Assembly: GCA_035493895.1 (NCBI GenBank) | Contig: DATJHM010000094.1 | Coordinates: 1 to 8,617, forward strand | DNA: 8,617 nucleotides | Reading direction: 5' to 3' | Source: DATJHM01 sp035493895 | Lineage (GTDB): Bacteria; Chloroflexota; Ktedonobacteria; Ktedonobacterales; Ktedonobacteraceae | In this document: piece after piece, positions 1 through 6,302 of the stretch | Position numbering within the stretch: position 1 is the first letter of the stretch | How the letters are laid out: every line of letters starts with the position of its first letter | Program-made: the position numbers and the translations under genes | The notes under the pieces: generated by a model | What the model saw: the letters and a program-made list of their open reading frames with translations, nothing else | Databases searched by the model: none | What the model was told of the DNA's origin: nothing

Positions 1-1
1 C

Positions 2-700
2 CACGCGGCCAGGCGCAATGCTATTCTCGACGCCACCCTGCGCATTGTCGAGAGCAAAGGCTATGAGCAGATGGCGATAGCCGATATCCTGGGAGAATTG
101 CAGATCTCTTCCGGAGCCTTCTATCACTATTTTGACTCCAAGCCAGCGTTGCTCTTTGCACTGTCCGAGCGGATGGGAGCGGAGGCGGAACAATTTGCCC
201 TTCCCATCGTTCATGATCCCACACTCGGAGCCATCGAGAAACTCCAGCGCTTCTTTGCCACGCTCGATCGCTTGAAGCTTGCGCACAAGCGTCTGGTGTT
301 CGAATATATGCGCGTCTGGTATGCCGATGAGAATGCCATTGTACGCAGTAAATTCTATATGACACGCATCAAACGGCTCACGCCCTGGCTGGAGGAGATC
401 ATCCGTCAGGGATGCCAGGAGGGAGTTTTTACGACTCCCTATCCTGATCAGGCGGGAAGGATTATCATTTCCCTGTTTGAAGATCTTGGCTATGCCGCCG
501 TCGATCTTCTCCTCTCTGAGGAACACTCGCCCGATGACCTGCCTCGCCTCAAACGAATCGTTACCGCTTGCATTGATGCGCTGGAACGCGTGCTGGGAGC
601 GCCAGCGGGTTGTTTGCATCCCCCTGCCTGGGATGAAGAGCTTGCGCAATGGCTGGCCCCACCCTCTGGCACAATGGAGATGGAGAAAAAAGAGTCGTAG
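2..700 (+). CDS. TetR/AcrR-family transcriptional regulator (5' partial)
   Basis: The reading frame is already open at the left edge, so the true start lies outside the window; 232 codons are visible before TAG at 698-700. The first ~50 visible residues form a TetR-type DNA-binding domain: an N-terminal helix (NAILDATLRIVESKGYEQM), then the helix-turn-helix with the family signature SSGAFYHYFDSK and the following LLFAL. Only about 10-15 N-terminal residues should be missing by family length. The rest is a predicted all-helical ligand-binding and dimerisation domain with no recognisable effector signature. TetR proteins are usually dimeric repressors released by a small molecule. It reads in the same direction as the PhzF-like gene 126 bp downstream, so the two may be co-expressed or the regulator may control that gene. 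This is inference; I see no obvious operator between them. An in-frame ATG at 71 lies inside the DNA-binding domain and is not the start. Confidence 0.9.
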   Translation, partial: HAARRNAILDATLRIVESKGYEQMAIADILGELQISSGAFYHYFDSKPALLFALSERMGAEAEQFALPIVHDPTLGAIEKLQRFFATLDRLKLAHKRLVFEYMRVWYADENAIVRSKFYMTRIKRLTPWLEEIIRQGCQEGVFTTPYPDQAGRIIISLFEDLGYAAVDLLLSEEHSPDDLPRLKRIVTACIDALERVLGAPAGCLHPPAWDEELAQWLAPPSGTMEMEKKES

Positions 701-826
701 GCTTCCAGTGTCGGCCTGAAGAGTTCTATGTCAATGGCTGTCTCCATTTACTCATAATTGGCTCTTGTACGACATTGCGCATTCTGAGAAGATGGGGAAA
801 AGTGCTGAAGAAAGGAAAAAACGCTT

Positions 827-1717
827 ATGCGCACTTACCCATTTTTGCAAGTGGACGCCTTTACCATGCAGCCCCTCGAAGGCAATCCCTGTGCTGTGGT
901 ACTGGACACCGACGAGTTTGATAATGAGTTGATGCAGGCGTTTGCCCGTGAGACGAATCTTTCGGAGACCGCGTTTGTGCGCCGTTCGCAGGTTGCCGAT
1001 TTTGGCGTACGCTATTTTACCCCGTCCGAGGAAATCCCTCTGGCCGGTCATCCTACCATTGCGACCACGATGGCGCTGATAGACAGCGGTCGCCTGCAAT
1101 TAGACGGCGAGCATACGGTGATAAGCCTGGAATTGCGCGATGGGCCGATTACGGTCGAGATCATCGCCAGAGAGGGCCACGTGGAGCGCATCGTCATGAC
1201 GCAGAGAAAGCCGCTCTTTCTGCAAACCTATCGTGCGGCCGACGTCCTGCCGATCTTTGGTCTCTCACCGGAGGATGCATTGCCCTCCGTGCCGATTCAA
1301 ACCGTGAGCACGGGTACGCTGCAACTGATGATCCCCTTGCGCGATCATGACGCATTGCGTCGGGCGCAGGTGGACGTCGCGGCCTACACGCGTTTCCGCG
1401 AGACTGCTGACTTCTTCAGTCCACATCTCTTTTGCCTGGGTGGCGTCACACCCGCAGGAAAGACCTTTGCACGCCACTTCGGGGTTGCACCGGACAGGCC
1501 CGAAGATCCGGCGACGGGCTCCGCAACCGGGGGGATGGCCGCCTATCTCTGGAAATATCAGCTCATCGATCAGCCCATTTTCATGGCGGAACAGGGACAT
1601 TGGATGCATCGGCCCAGCCAGATCTACGTGGAGATCATGGGTGAGTGTGATGATATTGAGACGGTGAAAATTGGTGGGAGTGCGGTGGTGATTCTTCGGG
1701 GCGAAGTGTTGCTCTAG
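827..1717 (+). CDS. PhzF-family phenazine-biosynthesis-like protein (isomerase fold)
   Basis: The product has 296 residues, the usual size for the PhzF/YddE family, whose fold is that of diaminopimelate epimerase. The N-terminus (FLQVDAFT, then GNPCAVVL) is typical. Glu47 in NLSETAFV matches the catalytic glutamate of PhzF. His75 in AGHPTIAT and the DPATGSATGG loop (Asp227 to Ser232) are the other conserved active-site segments. PhzF itself isomerises trans-2,3-dihydro-3-hydroxyanthranilate in phenazine synthesis, but most family members have unknown substrates. No other phenazine gene lies in the window, so a phenazine role is not supported. A Shine-Dalgarno-like GAAAGGA at 810-816, ten bases before ATG 827, supports the start. 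The protein looks cytoplasmic, with no signal peptide or membrane segment. It lies 126 bp after the TetR gene on the same strand and converges with the SUKH gene. Family assignment is firm; the reaction is unknown. Confidence 0.92.
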   Translation: MRTYPFLQVDAFTMQPLEGNPCAVVLDTDEFDNELMQAFARETNLSETAFVRRSQVADFGVRYFTPSEEIPLAGHPTIATTMALIDSGRLQLDGEHTVISLELRDGPITVEIIAREGHVERIVMTQRKPLFLQTYRAADVLPIFGLSPEDALPSVPIQTVSTGTLQLMIPLRDHDALRRAQVDVAAYTRFRETADFFSPHLFCLGGVTPAGKTFARHFGVAPDRPEDPATGSATGGMAAYLWKYQLIDQPIFMAEQGHWMHRPSQIYVEIMGECDDIETVKIGGSAVVILRGEVLL

Positions 1718-1729
1718 CTGCGATGGGTC

Positions 1730-1770
1730 GGGTAGGTATTGAGATAATCATTCTTGCTTTTTACCTGCCC
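1730..1770. terminator. Weak inverted repeat between convergent genes, possible bidirectional terminator
   Basis: GGGTAGGTA at 1730-1738 can pair with TACCTGCCC at 1762-1770 (nine pairs, one G-U), with a 23-base loop that contains a short T-run. It lies 13 bases after the PhzF-like stop and 24 bases before the SUKH stop, where a shared terminator would be expected. No T-run follows the stem on either strand and the loop is long, so intrinsic termination is doubtful. Confidence 0.3.
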
Positions 1771-1793
1771 CGGTATCGTAGCATGTATTATAT

Positions 1794-2534
1794 TTACGGC
1801 CAGTCATAGCTTGCGTCTTGAGGAAGAGGGCCACCATGTTTTCCTCGTTGTCGTAGCTCTTTTAAGTAGATGAGCATGTTTGAAGATACAGTTGAGAGCA
1901 TCTTTTGGCTCCAGAGGACCCCTGTCGTCTCGTCAAAGTGATATTTTCCTGCTTCCAGATCTTGTGCTAATGTTGCTAAAAATATTTGCAAGTTGGGCGC
2001 AACTACGTGCATTTCTATTTTGCCATGAGAAGTAGTTGTCGTATGAAGAACCTGTCCCATCTGTCCCATTGGCCCTGGGGCAAGATCAATGCAGTAGCTG
2101 GAGGCGAATATATTCCCCATGAAAGGGAACCATTTAGGATGCCATTCATACGGAGCGAAGATTCCTGTATCCAGGTGAGGAATGTAGGTGTTATATCCAT
2201 GGTCTTCTTTTAAACTTTCCCAGGAACGGCTGATTTGTTCTAATGAGCCAATGCTATAAGTGTCGATAATTCCTTCGATATTCTGCGGGTTTTTTGATAA
2301 ATGATAGGACTCTTGCATTTCTTCAGAAAGATCCGCTGCGCCCTCAAACCAGCGCTCAGCCATACCATTTTGCATTCGGTAAAAGGCTTTTACCTCCTCG
2401 GGGAACTGCATCTCCATCGTTTCTTCGGCCTGTCGAATAACAGACTCTGATGCTCCAGGTTGAATACTAAGCCAGATTTCAGGGGCAAGAATGTGCAGCA
2501 TCTTTATGATGCGATCCCATAGCTCTTGTATCAT
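1794..2534 (-). CDS. SMI1/KNR4 (SUKH) family protein
   Basis: The product has 246 residues. Residues 24-58 carry the characteristic N-terminal SUKH pattern: Ile-Gln-Pro-Gly-Ala, a helix containing Ala-Glu-Glu, Phe-Pro-Glu-Glu-Val, and then Tyr-Arg-Met-Gln-Asn-Gly. Residues 131-162 carry the second signature: Trp-His-Pro-Lys-Trp-Phe-Pro, Tyr-Cys-Ile-Asp-Leu with Asp150, Pro-Gly-Pro, and Gly-Gln-Val. No signal peptide or transmembrane segment is seen. Bacterial SUKH proteins are often immunity proteins against contact-dependent or polymorphic toxins, but many are orphans of unknown role. No toxin gene adjoins this one. Start ATG 2534 follows AGGGAG at 2539-2544 with a 4-base gap. Sampled stretches are near 40-45% GC (one reaches about 55%), whereas a sampled stretch of the permease genes reaches about 73%, which hints at separate acquisition. 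It is transcribed alone, convergent with the PhzF-like gene and downstream of the transporter operon's terminal hairpins. Confidence 0.88.
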   Translation of the reverse strand: MIQELWDRIIKMLHILAPEIWLSIQPGASESVIRQAEETMEMQFPEEVKAFYRMQNGMAERWFEGAADLSEEMQESYHLSKNPQNIEGIIDTYSIGSLEQISRSWESLKEDHGYNTYIPHLDTGIFAPYEWHPKWFPFMGNIFASSYCIDLAPGPMGQMGQVLHTTTTSHGKIEMHVVAPNLQIFLATLAQDLEAGKYHFDETTGVLWSQKMLSTVSSNMLIYLKELRQRGKHGGPLPQDASYDWP

Positions 2535-2582
2535 GTTTCTCCCTGTATTGTTTTCTCATGAGCTTTTCCATGCGTGTTCCGT

Positions 2583-2611
2583 ATATTACTTCATTTTCGT
2601 TACCTCAGCAA
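2583..2611 (-). promoter_or_regulatory. Candidate sigma-70-type promoter for the SUKH gene
   Basis: On the minus strand TTGCTG (2606-2611) and TAATAT (2583-2588) are separated by exactly 17 bases and lie about 50 bases upstream of ATG 2534. The two boxes match the consensus at three and four of six positions, so this is only a plausible candidate. Confidence 0.35.
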
Positions 2612-2654
2612 GAAATTGATCCAAAAGAGACAAAAAAACGTTTTGGGTGAGGGG

Positions 2655-2716
2655 ATAAGCGAGGAGCGAGAGGACACGTTCGTTCTACACGTTGTATCCT
2701 CTCGCTCCTCGCTTAT
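2655..2716 (-). terminator. Perfect 20-bp inverted repeat downstream of the transporter operon, probable terminator or palindromic repeat element
   Basis: Bases 2655-2674 and 2697-2716 are exact reverse complements over 20 bp, with a 22-base loop. Each arm contains a near-duplicated AGCGAG unit. ACACGTT occurs twice, at 2674-2680 (starting on the last base of the left arm) and at 2687-2693 in the loop. Reading leftward from the permease stop at 2753, this strong hairpin comes about 36 bases after the stop. A run of seven T's (minus strand, 2632-2638) follows 16 bases beyond the stem. That gap is too large for a canonical intrinsic terminator, so termination is likely but not certain; it could instead be a dispersed palindromic repeat. 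Confidence 0.5.
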
Positions 2717-2738
2717 ATTTCATCTCTTCAGATGAAGT
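2717..2738 (-). terminator. Small stem-loop just after the second permease gene
   Basis: TTCATCT (2719-2725) pairs perfectly with AGATGAA (2730-2736) around a four-base loop, with a wobble and one further pair extending the stem to 2717-2738. It lies 14 bases after the stop codon of the transporter operon and directly abuts the larger 20-bp hairpin. It has no T-run of its own and may protect the mRNA 3' end rather than terminate transcription. Confidence 0.4.
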
Positions 2739-2752
2739 GACTTATGCAAGAC

Positions 2753-3640
2753 TCAGCCTTTGAGGCCGGTACCTGCTATACCCTGGACGATCTGTCGTTG
2801 GAAGAAGAGAAAGACGATCAGTACGGGGATGCCACCGAGTACCGCTGTCGCCATGATCTGGGCATAGCGGATGCCGAATGAGGTCTGTACGGTGGCAAGG
2901 CCCACAGGGATCGTCATCATATCATTGCCCGTAATCACCACGAACGGCCAGATGAAGTTATTCCACGAAAGCACGAACGCGAAGATCGCGACCGCCGCGA
3001 TCGCCGGACGCGCCAGCGGCATCCAGATCTGCCAGTAGACGCGCAGGCGACTCGCGCCGTCCATCACCGCCGCCTCTTCAAGTTCGTGAGGGATGCCATC
3101 GAAGAATTGTTTGAAGATGAAGACCGCGATGGGCGAGGCAATCTGTGGCAGAATAATTCCCCAGTACGTGTCTACCATGCTAAACGCCTGCATCTGGGTG
3201 AACAGGGGGATGATGAGAATCTGGCCCGGCACCATAATGCCTGCCAGGATGACCCAGAAAAGGACGTTTTTGCCACGGAAAGGGATGCGCGAGAAGGCGA
3301 ATGCCGCCAGGCTGGCCAGGAATACCGTCGCGACACTGATAATCGCGGAAGTCAGGAAGCTGTTGAAGTACCAGCGCGGAATATTACTTGTGGTGAACGT
3401 CGTGATATAGGCGTCCAGCGTAAAATGCGACGCCAGCCAGGAGACGGGAATGGCCGTCGTTTCACCCTCGGGCTTGAGCGAGGTATCTATAGCCCATAAT
3501 AAGGGAACCAGCCAGAGTATGGCCAGGATGATGAGGAGTATCAGAGCCGCACCATTGGCGATCTGGCGCTTCGAGAGTCCCGCGATCGTTCCCGCATGAG
3601 CAGGCGTATGTACCGGTTGCGCAACAGTTTGCGTTGACAT
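2753..3640 (-). CDS. Carbohydrate ABC transporter permease, MalG type (CUT1)
   Basis: The product has 295 residues and is an inner-membrane subunit of a sugar importer. About six hydrophobic segments are visible, near residues 31-51, 94-115, 126-147, 160-178, 213-235 and 262-281. The ATPase-docking EAA loop is intact: Glu189-Ala-Ala, Asp194-Gly195 and Pro208. The C-terminus (QGIAGTGLKG) resembles the short conserved tail of MalG-type permeases. The start overlaps the stop of the preceding permease by one base (TAATG at 3638-3642), which suggests translational coupling. A GAGGA box at 3651-3655, ten bases upstream, supports ATG 3640. It is the last gene of the operon; two hairpins follow. The family is secure, but the sequence does not reveal the sugar. 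The neighbouring GH127-like enzyme suggests an arabinofuranose-containing oligosaccharide. Confidence 0.95.
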   Translation of the reverse strand: MSTQTVAQPVHTPAHAGTIAGLSKRQIANGAALILLIILAILWLVPLLWAIDTSLKPEGETTAIPVSWLASHFTLDAYITTFTTSNIPRWYFNSFLTSAIISVATVFLASLAAFAFSRIPFRGKNVLFWVILAGIMVPGQILIIPLFTQMQAFSMVDTYWGIILPQIASPIAVFIFKQFFDGIPHELEEAAVMDGASRLRVYWQIWMPLARPAIAAVAIFAFVLSWNNFIWPFVVITGNDMMTIPVGLATVQTSFGIRYAQIMATAVLGGIPVLIVFLFFQRQIVQGIAGTGLKG

Positions 3641-4596
3641 TAGGCATTTCTCCTCTGGCGTGCCAGCAGCATAAACTGCCCAAGAGAGACAATCAAAACC
3701 AGGATGAAGAAGATATACGATCCAGCCGCCGCGAAGCCGACGCGGAACGAAGTAAAGCCCGATTCGTAGATGTACTCAATGGCCCCTTTCGTCGAGAAGT
3801 TGGGTCCTGGTCCACTGCCCATAAGCAAGTACGCCTGGGGAAAGAGCTGTAACGATGCGATGACTTGCAGGATGATGATGAGCGATGTCGTTCTGCCCAG
3901 CAAAGGGATCGTGATCGAGCGGATACGCGCCCACGCGCCTGCGCCATCGATGGAGGCGGACTCGTTCAATTCCTGAGGAATCTGTTGCAGGCCAGCGAGA
4001 TAGAGCACAAAATTGAAGCCAATCGTCCACCAGATGGTCATCAGCACGACTGAGAGCAGCGCCACATTCGGGTCCGCCAGCCAGTTCACTTCTTTCAGGC
4101 CGAGTGCCGTGAGCGTCGCATTGATCAGGCCAAAGCCCGGCTGATAGAGCCAGTTCCAGATCAGCACCACGACGGAGACCGGGAGCACAAAAGAGGCAAA
4201 GAAGATTGTGCGGAACAACCATTGCGCGGGAATCGCACGATTGACCAGCAGGGCCAGTCCGAGCGCGATAATGACGAGGAGTGGCGTGCTGATGATCGTG
4301 AATAAAACGGTGACCCAGAGGGAGCTCCAGAAAGAGGGGTCACTGAGCAGTTCTTGATAGTTCGCCAGGCCGAGAAATTGATATATGCCGTGCCCGCTGA
4401 TACTCCAGTTGAAAAAGCTCATGCGCAGTCCGAGGATGACAGGCCATATCAGAAAGAGCGCGTACAGGATGAGAAATGGCAGGACAAAAAGCCAGCCAGT
4501 GAGATCAGTATGCCAGCGCTTGCTTCTTTGGGTTGCAGTGTCTTGCCGGGCTTGCGTGCCGCTTTGCATGCTCGCATCTACCGATATATCCGACAT
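3640..4596 (-). CDS. Carbohydrate ABC transporter permease, MalF/UgpA type (CUT1)
   Basis: The product has 318 residues and is the partner permease of the sugar importer. A hydrophilic cytoplasmic tail of about 30 residues precedes hydrophobic segments near 33-58, 90-118, 128-150, 178-202, 236-258 and 286-311. The EAA loop is degenerate at its first triplet (Glu212-Ser-Ala) but keeps Asp217-Gly218 and Pro231, as is common in MalF-like subunits. There is no large periplasmic insertion like that of enterobacterial MalF. Start ATG 4596 follows a strong AAAGGAG at 4602-4608 with a five-base gap. It lies 40 bases after the binding-protein gene and overlaps the next permease by one base, so the three form one transcription unit. 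The two permeases should form the heterodimeric channel. The ATPase must come from elsewhere, since none is encoded here. Confidence 0.95.
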   Translation of the reverse strand: MSDISVDASMQSGTQARQDTATQRSKRWHTDLTGWLFVLPFLILYALFLIWPVILGLRMSFFNWSISGHGIYQFLGLANYQELLSDPSFWSSLWVTVLFTIISTPLLVIIALGLALLVNRAIPAQWLFRTIFFASFVLPVSVVVLIWNWLYQPGFGLINATLTALGLKEVNWLADPNVALLSVVLMTIWWTIGFNFVLYLAGLQQIPQELNESASIDGAGAWARIRSITIPLLGRTTSLIIILQVIASLQLFPQAYLLMGSGPGPNFSTKGAIEYIYESGFTSFRVGFAAAGSYIFFILVLIVSLGQFMLLARQRRNA

Positions 4597-4636
4597 AGAG
4601 ACTCCTTTCTATGACGATGTTTCGTCTGTGCATTGA

Positions 4637-6004
4637 TTAGAGCGGTGACGGTATGCTGAGTAGTTTGAGGACTGCCGTGCGGAATTGTTTGATGGCCTGT
4701 TGTGGCGTGGATTGTCCGGCCAGCACGCCCTGAAAGGCGGCACTGGCCTGAGTTTCGAATTCAGAGCCGGAGCCGCTGAACCAGGCGATCGGATCAATAA
4801 CCGCGCTCGAGGCCACACTGGCATAGTTAGACTGCGGCTTCAAACTCTTATATTGTTCACCTGTGGCAATGGGAAGATAGGCGGGGATATGTCCGCCCTG
4901 CGCCCAGGTATAGCTGTCTTTGAGCATATAGCTGATGAAGGTTAAGCTTGCCGCTCTGCGCTCAGGATCTACTGAGCTCTGGCGAGGTAAGACGAAGGCG
5001 TGGGAATCGGCCTCCGTATGATATTCGCCGTAGACTTTGGGGAAAGGGACCATGTTGAAGGAGAAATCTTTGATGGCGACGAAGGTGCTCACCTCCCACT
5101 CTCCATTCCAGGTAAATCCTGCCTTGGCGCTGCCAAAGTTTGCGACCGCACCCGCGTAGTCCGTCACGGGCGAAGCAACTTTACTGGTCTGGGTCAGATC
5201 CTGCATGAAGGAGAGCACCTGTGCGGCCTTGCCATCGTCCAGCACCAGTTCTTTCCCGTCTGGCGATAAGACCTTGCCACCGAGCTGGGAATAGAGGGTA
5301 TAGAACAAACGCCACGATGTGACACCTTGCGTGTCGAGTGCGAGCCCGAACGCGCCTGTGACCTGCTGCGCTTTCTTCAGGGCATCGAGCAGGGCCTGTG
5401 GACCTTCAATTGGCAGCAGGTTCCCGGCATCGTCCAGTAGCCCGGCTTTTTTGCAAACGTCCACGTTATAGTACATGACGAATGGGTGCGTATCTAAGGG
5501 GACGGTATACAACTTGCCGTTGTATTGTGCTCGTTCCCAGATTGCAGGGAGAAAGGTGTCCTGGGTAATGCCGACCTTTGCCAGCTCTTCCAGATCGAAT
5601 GGCTCGAGCAGGTCGGACGAGGCATAAATGGGTACGCGGGTCATGTGCGAAATAGCGACATCGGGAGGACGACCGCCAGCAGCAGCCATTGCCAGCTTTG
5701 TGTAATAGGGCTCGCCCCAGGTCAGGGTCACGGCCTCCAGATTGATCGCAGGATTGGCCTTTACGAAGTCATTTTGCATCTGTACCATGCGTACGCCATC
5801 GCCACCGCCAAAGAGATTCCAGTAAGCGATGGTGGGACCAGAGCCAGTGAGGCCGCCGCTGCTGCATGCGTCGAGAAGCGCAATGGCGGCGCTGCTCCCG
5901 ATGCCCAGCGCGATGGTGCGCTCAAGAAATCCACGGCGTGTCATACGCCCAGACCGGACCTTTCTGGTCCATTCCCTCATGGCAACGTGTTGTTCAAGGA
6001 TCAT
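4637..6004 (-). CDS. Extracellular sugar-binding lipoprotein of an ABC importer, Tat-type signal
   Basis: The product has 455 residues and is a CUT1-type solute-binding protein. The N-terminus has a twin-arginine motif (TRRGFLERT, Arg23-Arg24), a hydrophobic stretch, and a lipobox ending LLDAC with Cys47 as the predicted lipidated residue. It should therefore be exported folded and anchored outside the membrane. The mature protein begins with a Ser/Gly-rich linker and then IAYWNLFGGGDG, a typical first strand of this family; PPDVAISHMTRVPIY lies a little further on. It captures the sugar and delivers it to the two permeases encoded 40 bases downstream. ATG 6004 is chosen because AAGGAAGGG at 6011-6019 lies six bases upstream; an in-frame Met9 is a less likely start. 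An extended -10 promoter candidate lies about 185 bases upstream. The ligand cannot be read from the sequence; L-arabinofuranosyl oligosaccharide is inferred from the adjacent enzyme. Confidence 0.94.
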   Translation of the reverse strand: MILEQHVAMREWTRKVRSGRMTRRGFLERTIALGIGSSAAIALLDACSSGGLTGSGPTIAYWNLFGGGDGVRMVQMQNDFVKANPAINLEAVTLTWGEPYYTKLAMAAAGGRPPDVAISHMTRVPIYASSDLLEPFDLEELAKVGITQDTFLPAIWERAQYNGKLYTVPLDTHPFVMYYNVDVCKKAGLLDDAGNLLPIEGPQALLDALKKAQQVTGAFGLALDTQGVTSWRLFYTLYSQLGGKVLSPDGKELVLDDGKAAQVLSFMQDLTQTSKVASPVTDYAGAVANFGSAKAGFTWNGEWEVSTFVAIKDFSFNMVPFPKVYGEYHTEADSHAFVLPRQSSVDPERRAASLTFISYMLKDSYTWAQGGHIPAYLPIATGEQYKSLKPQSNYASVASSAVIDPIAWFSGSGSEFETQASAAFQGVLAGQSTPQQAIKQFRTAVLKLLSIPSPL

Positions 6005-6127
6005 TTCATACCCTTCCTTGAGTCAATTAGCGTCAATGCCAGACAACAGTGCTACGAAACTGTACTACGGTGACAGCTTCCACAGAGAGTTTTTGTCAGC
6101 GAGATCTGGTTATTCTATTGTGCCCCA

Positions 6128-6151
6128 TTCAGGAGCAACCCTGATCCTGAA
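6128..6151. promoter_or_regulatory. Inverted repeat in the leader of the transporter operon, candidate operator or leader hairpin
   Basis: TTCAGGA (6128-6134) and TCCTGAA (6145-6151) are perfect reverse complements separated by ten bases. The site lies about 37 bases downstream of the TATAAT box and about 125 bases before the binding-protein start. That position would suit a repressor site for the neighbouring LacI-family regulator or an RNA hairpin. A second CCTG at 6140-6143 allows alternative pairing. It does not have the compact central-CG form of typical LacI-family operators, so the assignment is weak. Confidence 0.3.
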
Positions 6152-6187
6152 ATCGAATATCCTCCATTCTCTATGTATTGTAGTGAA

Positions 6188-6196
6188 ATTATACCA
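6188..6196 (-). promoter_or_regulatory. Extended -10 promoter candidate for the transporter operon
   Basis: The minus strand reads TGGTATAAT, a perfect TATAAT preceded by the TG of an extended -10 element. No good -35 box lies 17 bases further upstream, which an extended -10 promoter can tolerate. It lies between the terminator-like hairpin after the GH127-like gene and the binding-protein gene. It implies a leader of roughly 175-180 bases. The rest of the 6005-6302 gap contains the inverted repeat at 6128-6151 and the long hairpin at 6230-6286; I see no gene in it. Confidence 0.5.
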
Positions 6197-6229
6197 GACG
6201 GGCCCTGTGGCGGCGTGGTGTATCTGCGC

Positions 6230-6286
6230 CCCGTAGCGTCGCCGCTTGTCTGCGACCGGGTCGATGACAAGCGGCGATTCTACGGG
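6230..6286 (-). terminator. Long imperfect hairpin after the GH127-like gene, probable terminator or palindromic repeat
   Basis: Bases 6230-6250 and 6266-6286 are reverse complements over 21 positions with two mismatches. The 15-base loop contains a further CGAC/GTCG pairing (6253-6256 with 6260-6263), so the whole element can fold almost end to end. It begins 16 bases beyond the stop codon of the GH127-like gene. No T-run follows on the minus strand. It is GC-rich and resembles the dispersed palindromes found downstream of genes in many genomes, so it may be such a repeat rather than a classical intrinsic terminator. Confidence 0.5.
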
Positions 6287-6302
6287 ATTGATGGGAGCGC
6301 TT

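Noticed and set aside
701..826. Possible promoter or operator between the TetR and PhzF-like genes
   Set aside because: I saw no convincing -35/-10 pair and no palindrome of operator size; only the ribosome binding site is supported.
3462..3692. A short minus-strand frame whose ATG at 3647 lies nearer the Shine-Dalgarno box than the MalG-type start
   Set aside because: Spacing is attractive, but the product is unlike any protein family, and the overlapping frame encodes a conserved permease N-terminus with a coupled TAATG start.
3776..4222. A 148-codon minus-strand open frame inside the MalF-type permease
   Set aside because: It overlaps a clear six-helix permease in another frame, has an arginine-rich low-information product and no plausible start context.
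5525..6073. A 182-codon plus-strand open frame opposite the binding-protein gene
   Set aside because: The opposite strand encodes an unambiguous lipoprotein with Tat motif and lipobox; the plus-strand product has no recognisable feature.
6071..6098. TGACA...TGTCA inverted repeat in the transporter leader as an operator
   Set aside because: The arms are only five bases with an 18-base spacer, which is expected by chance in a gap of this size.
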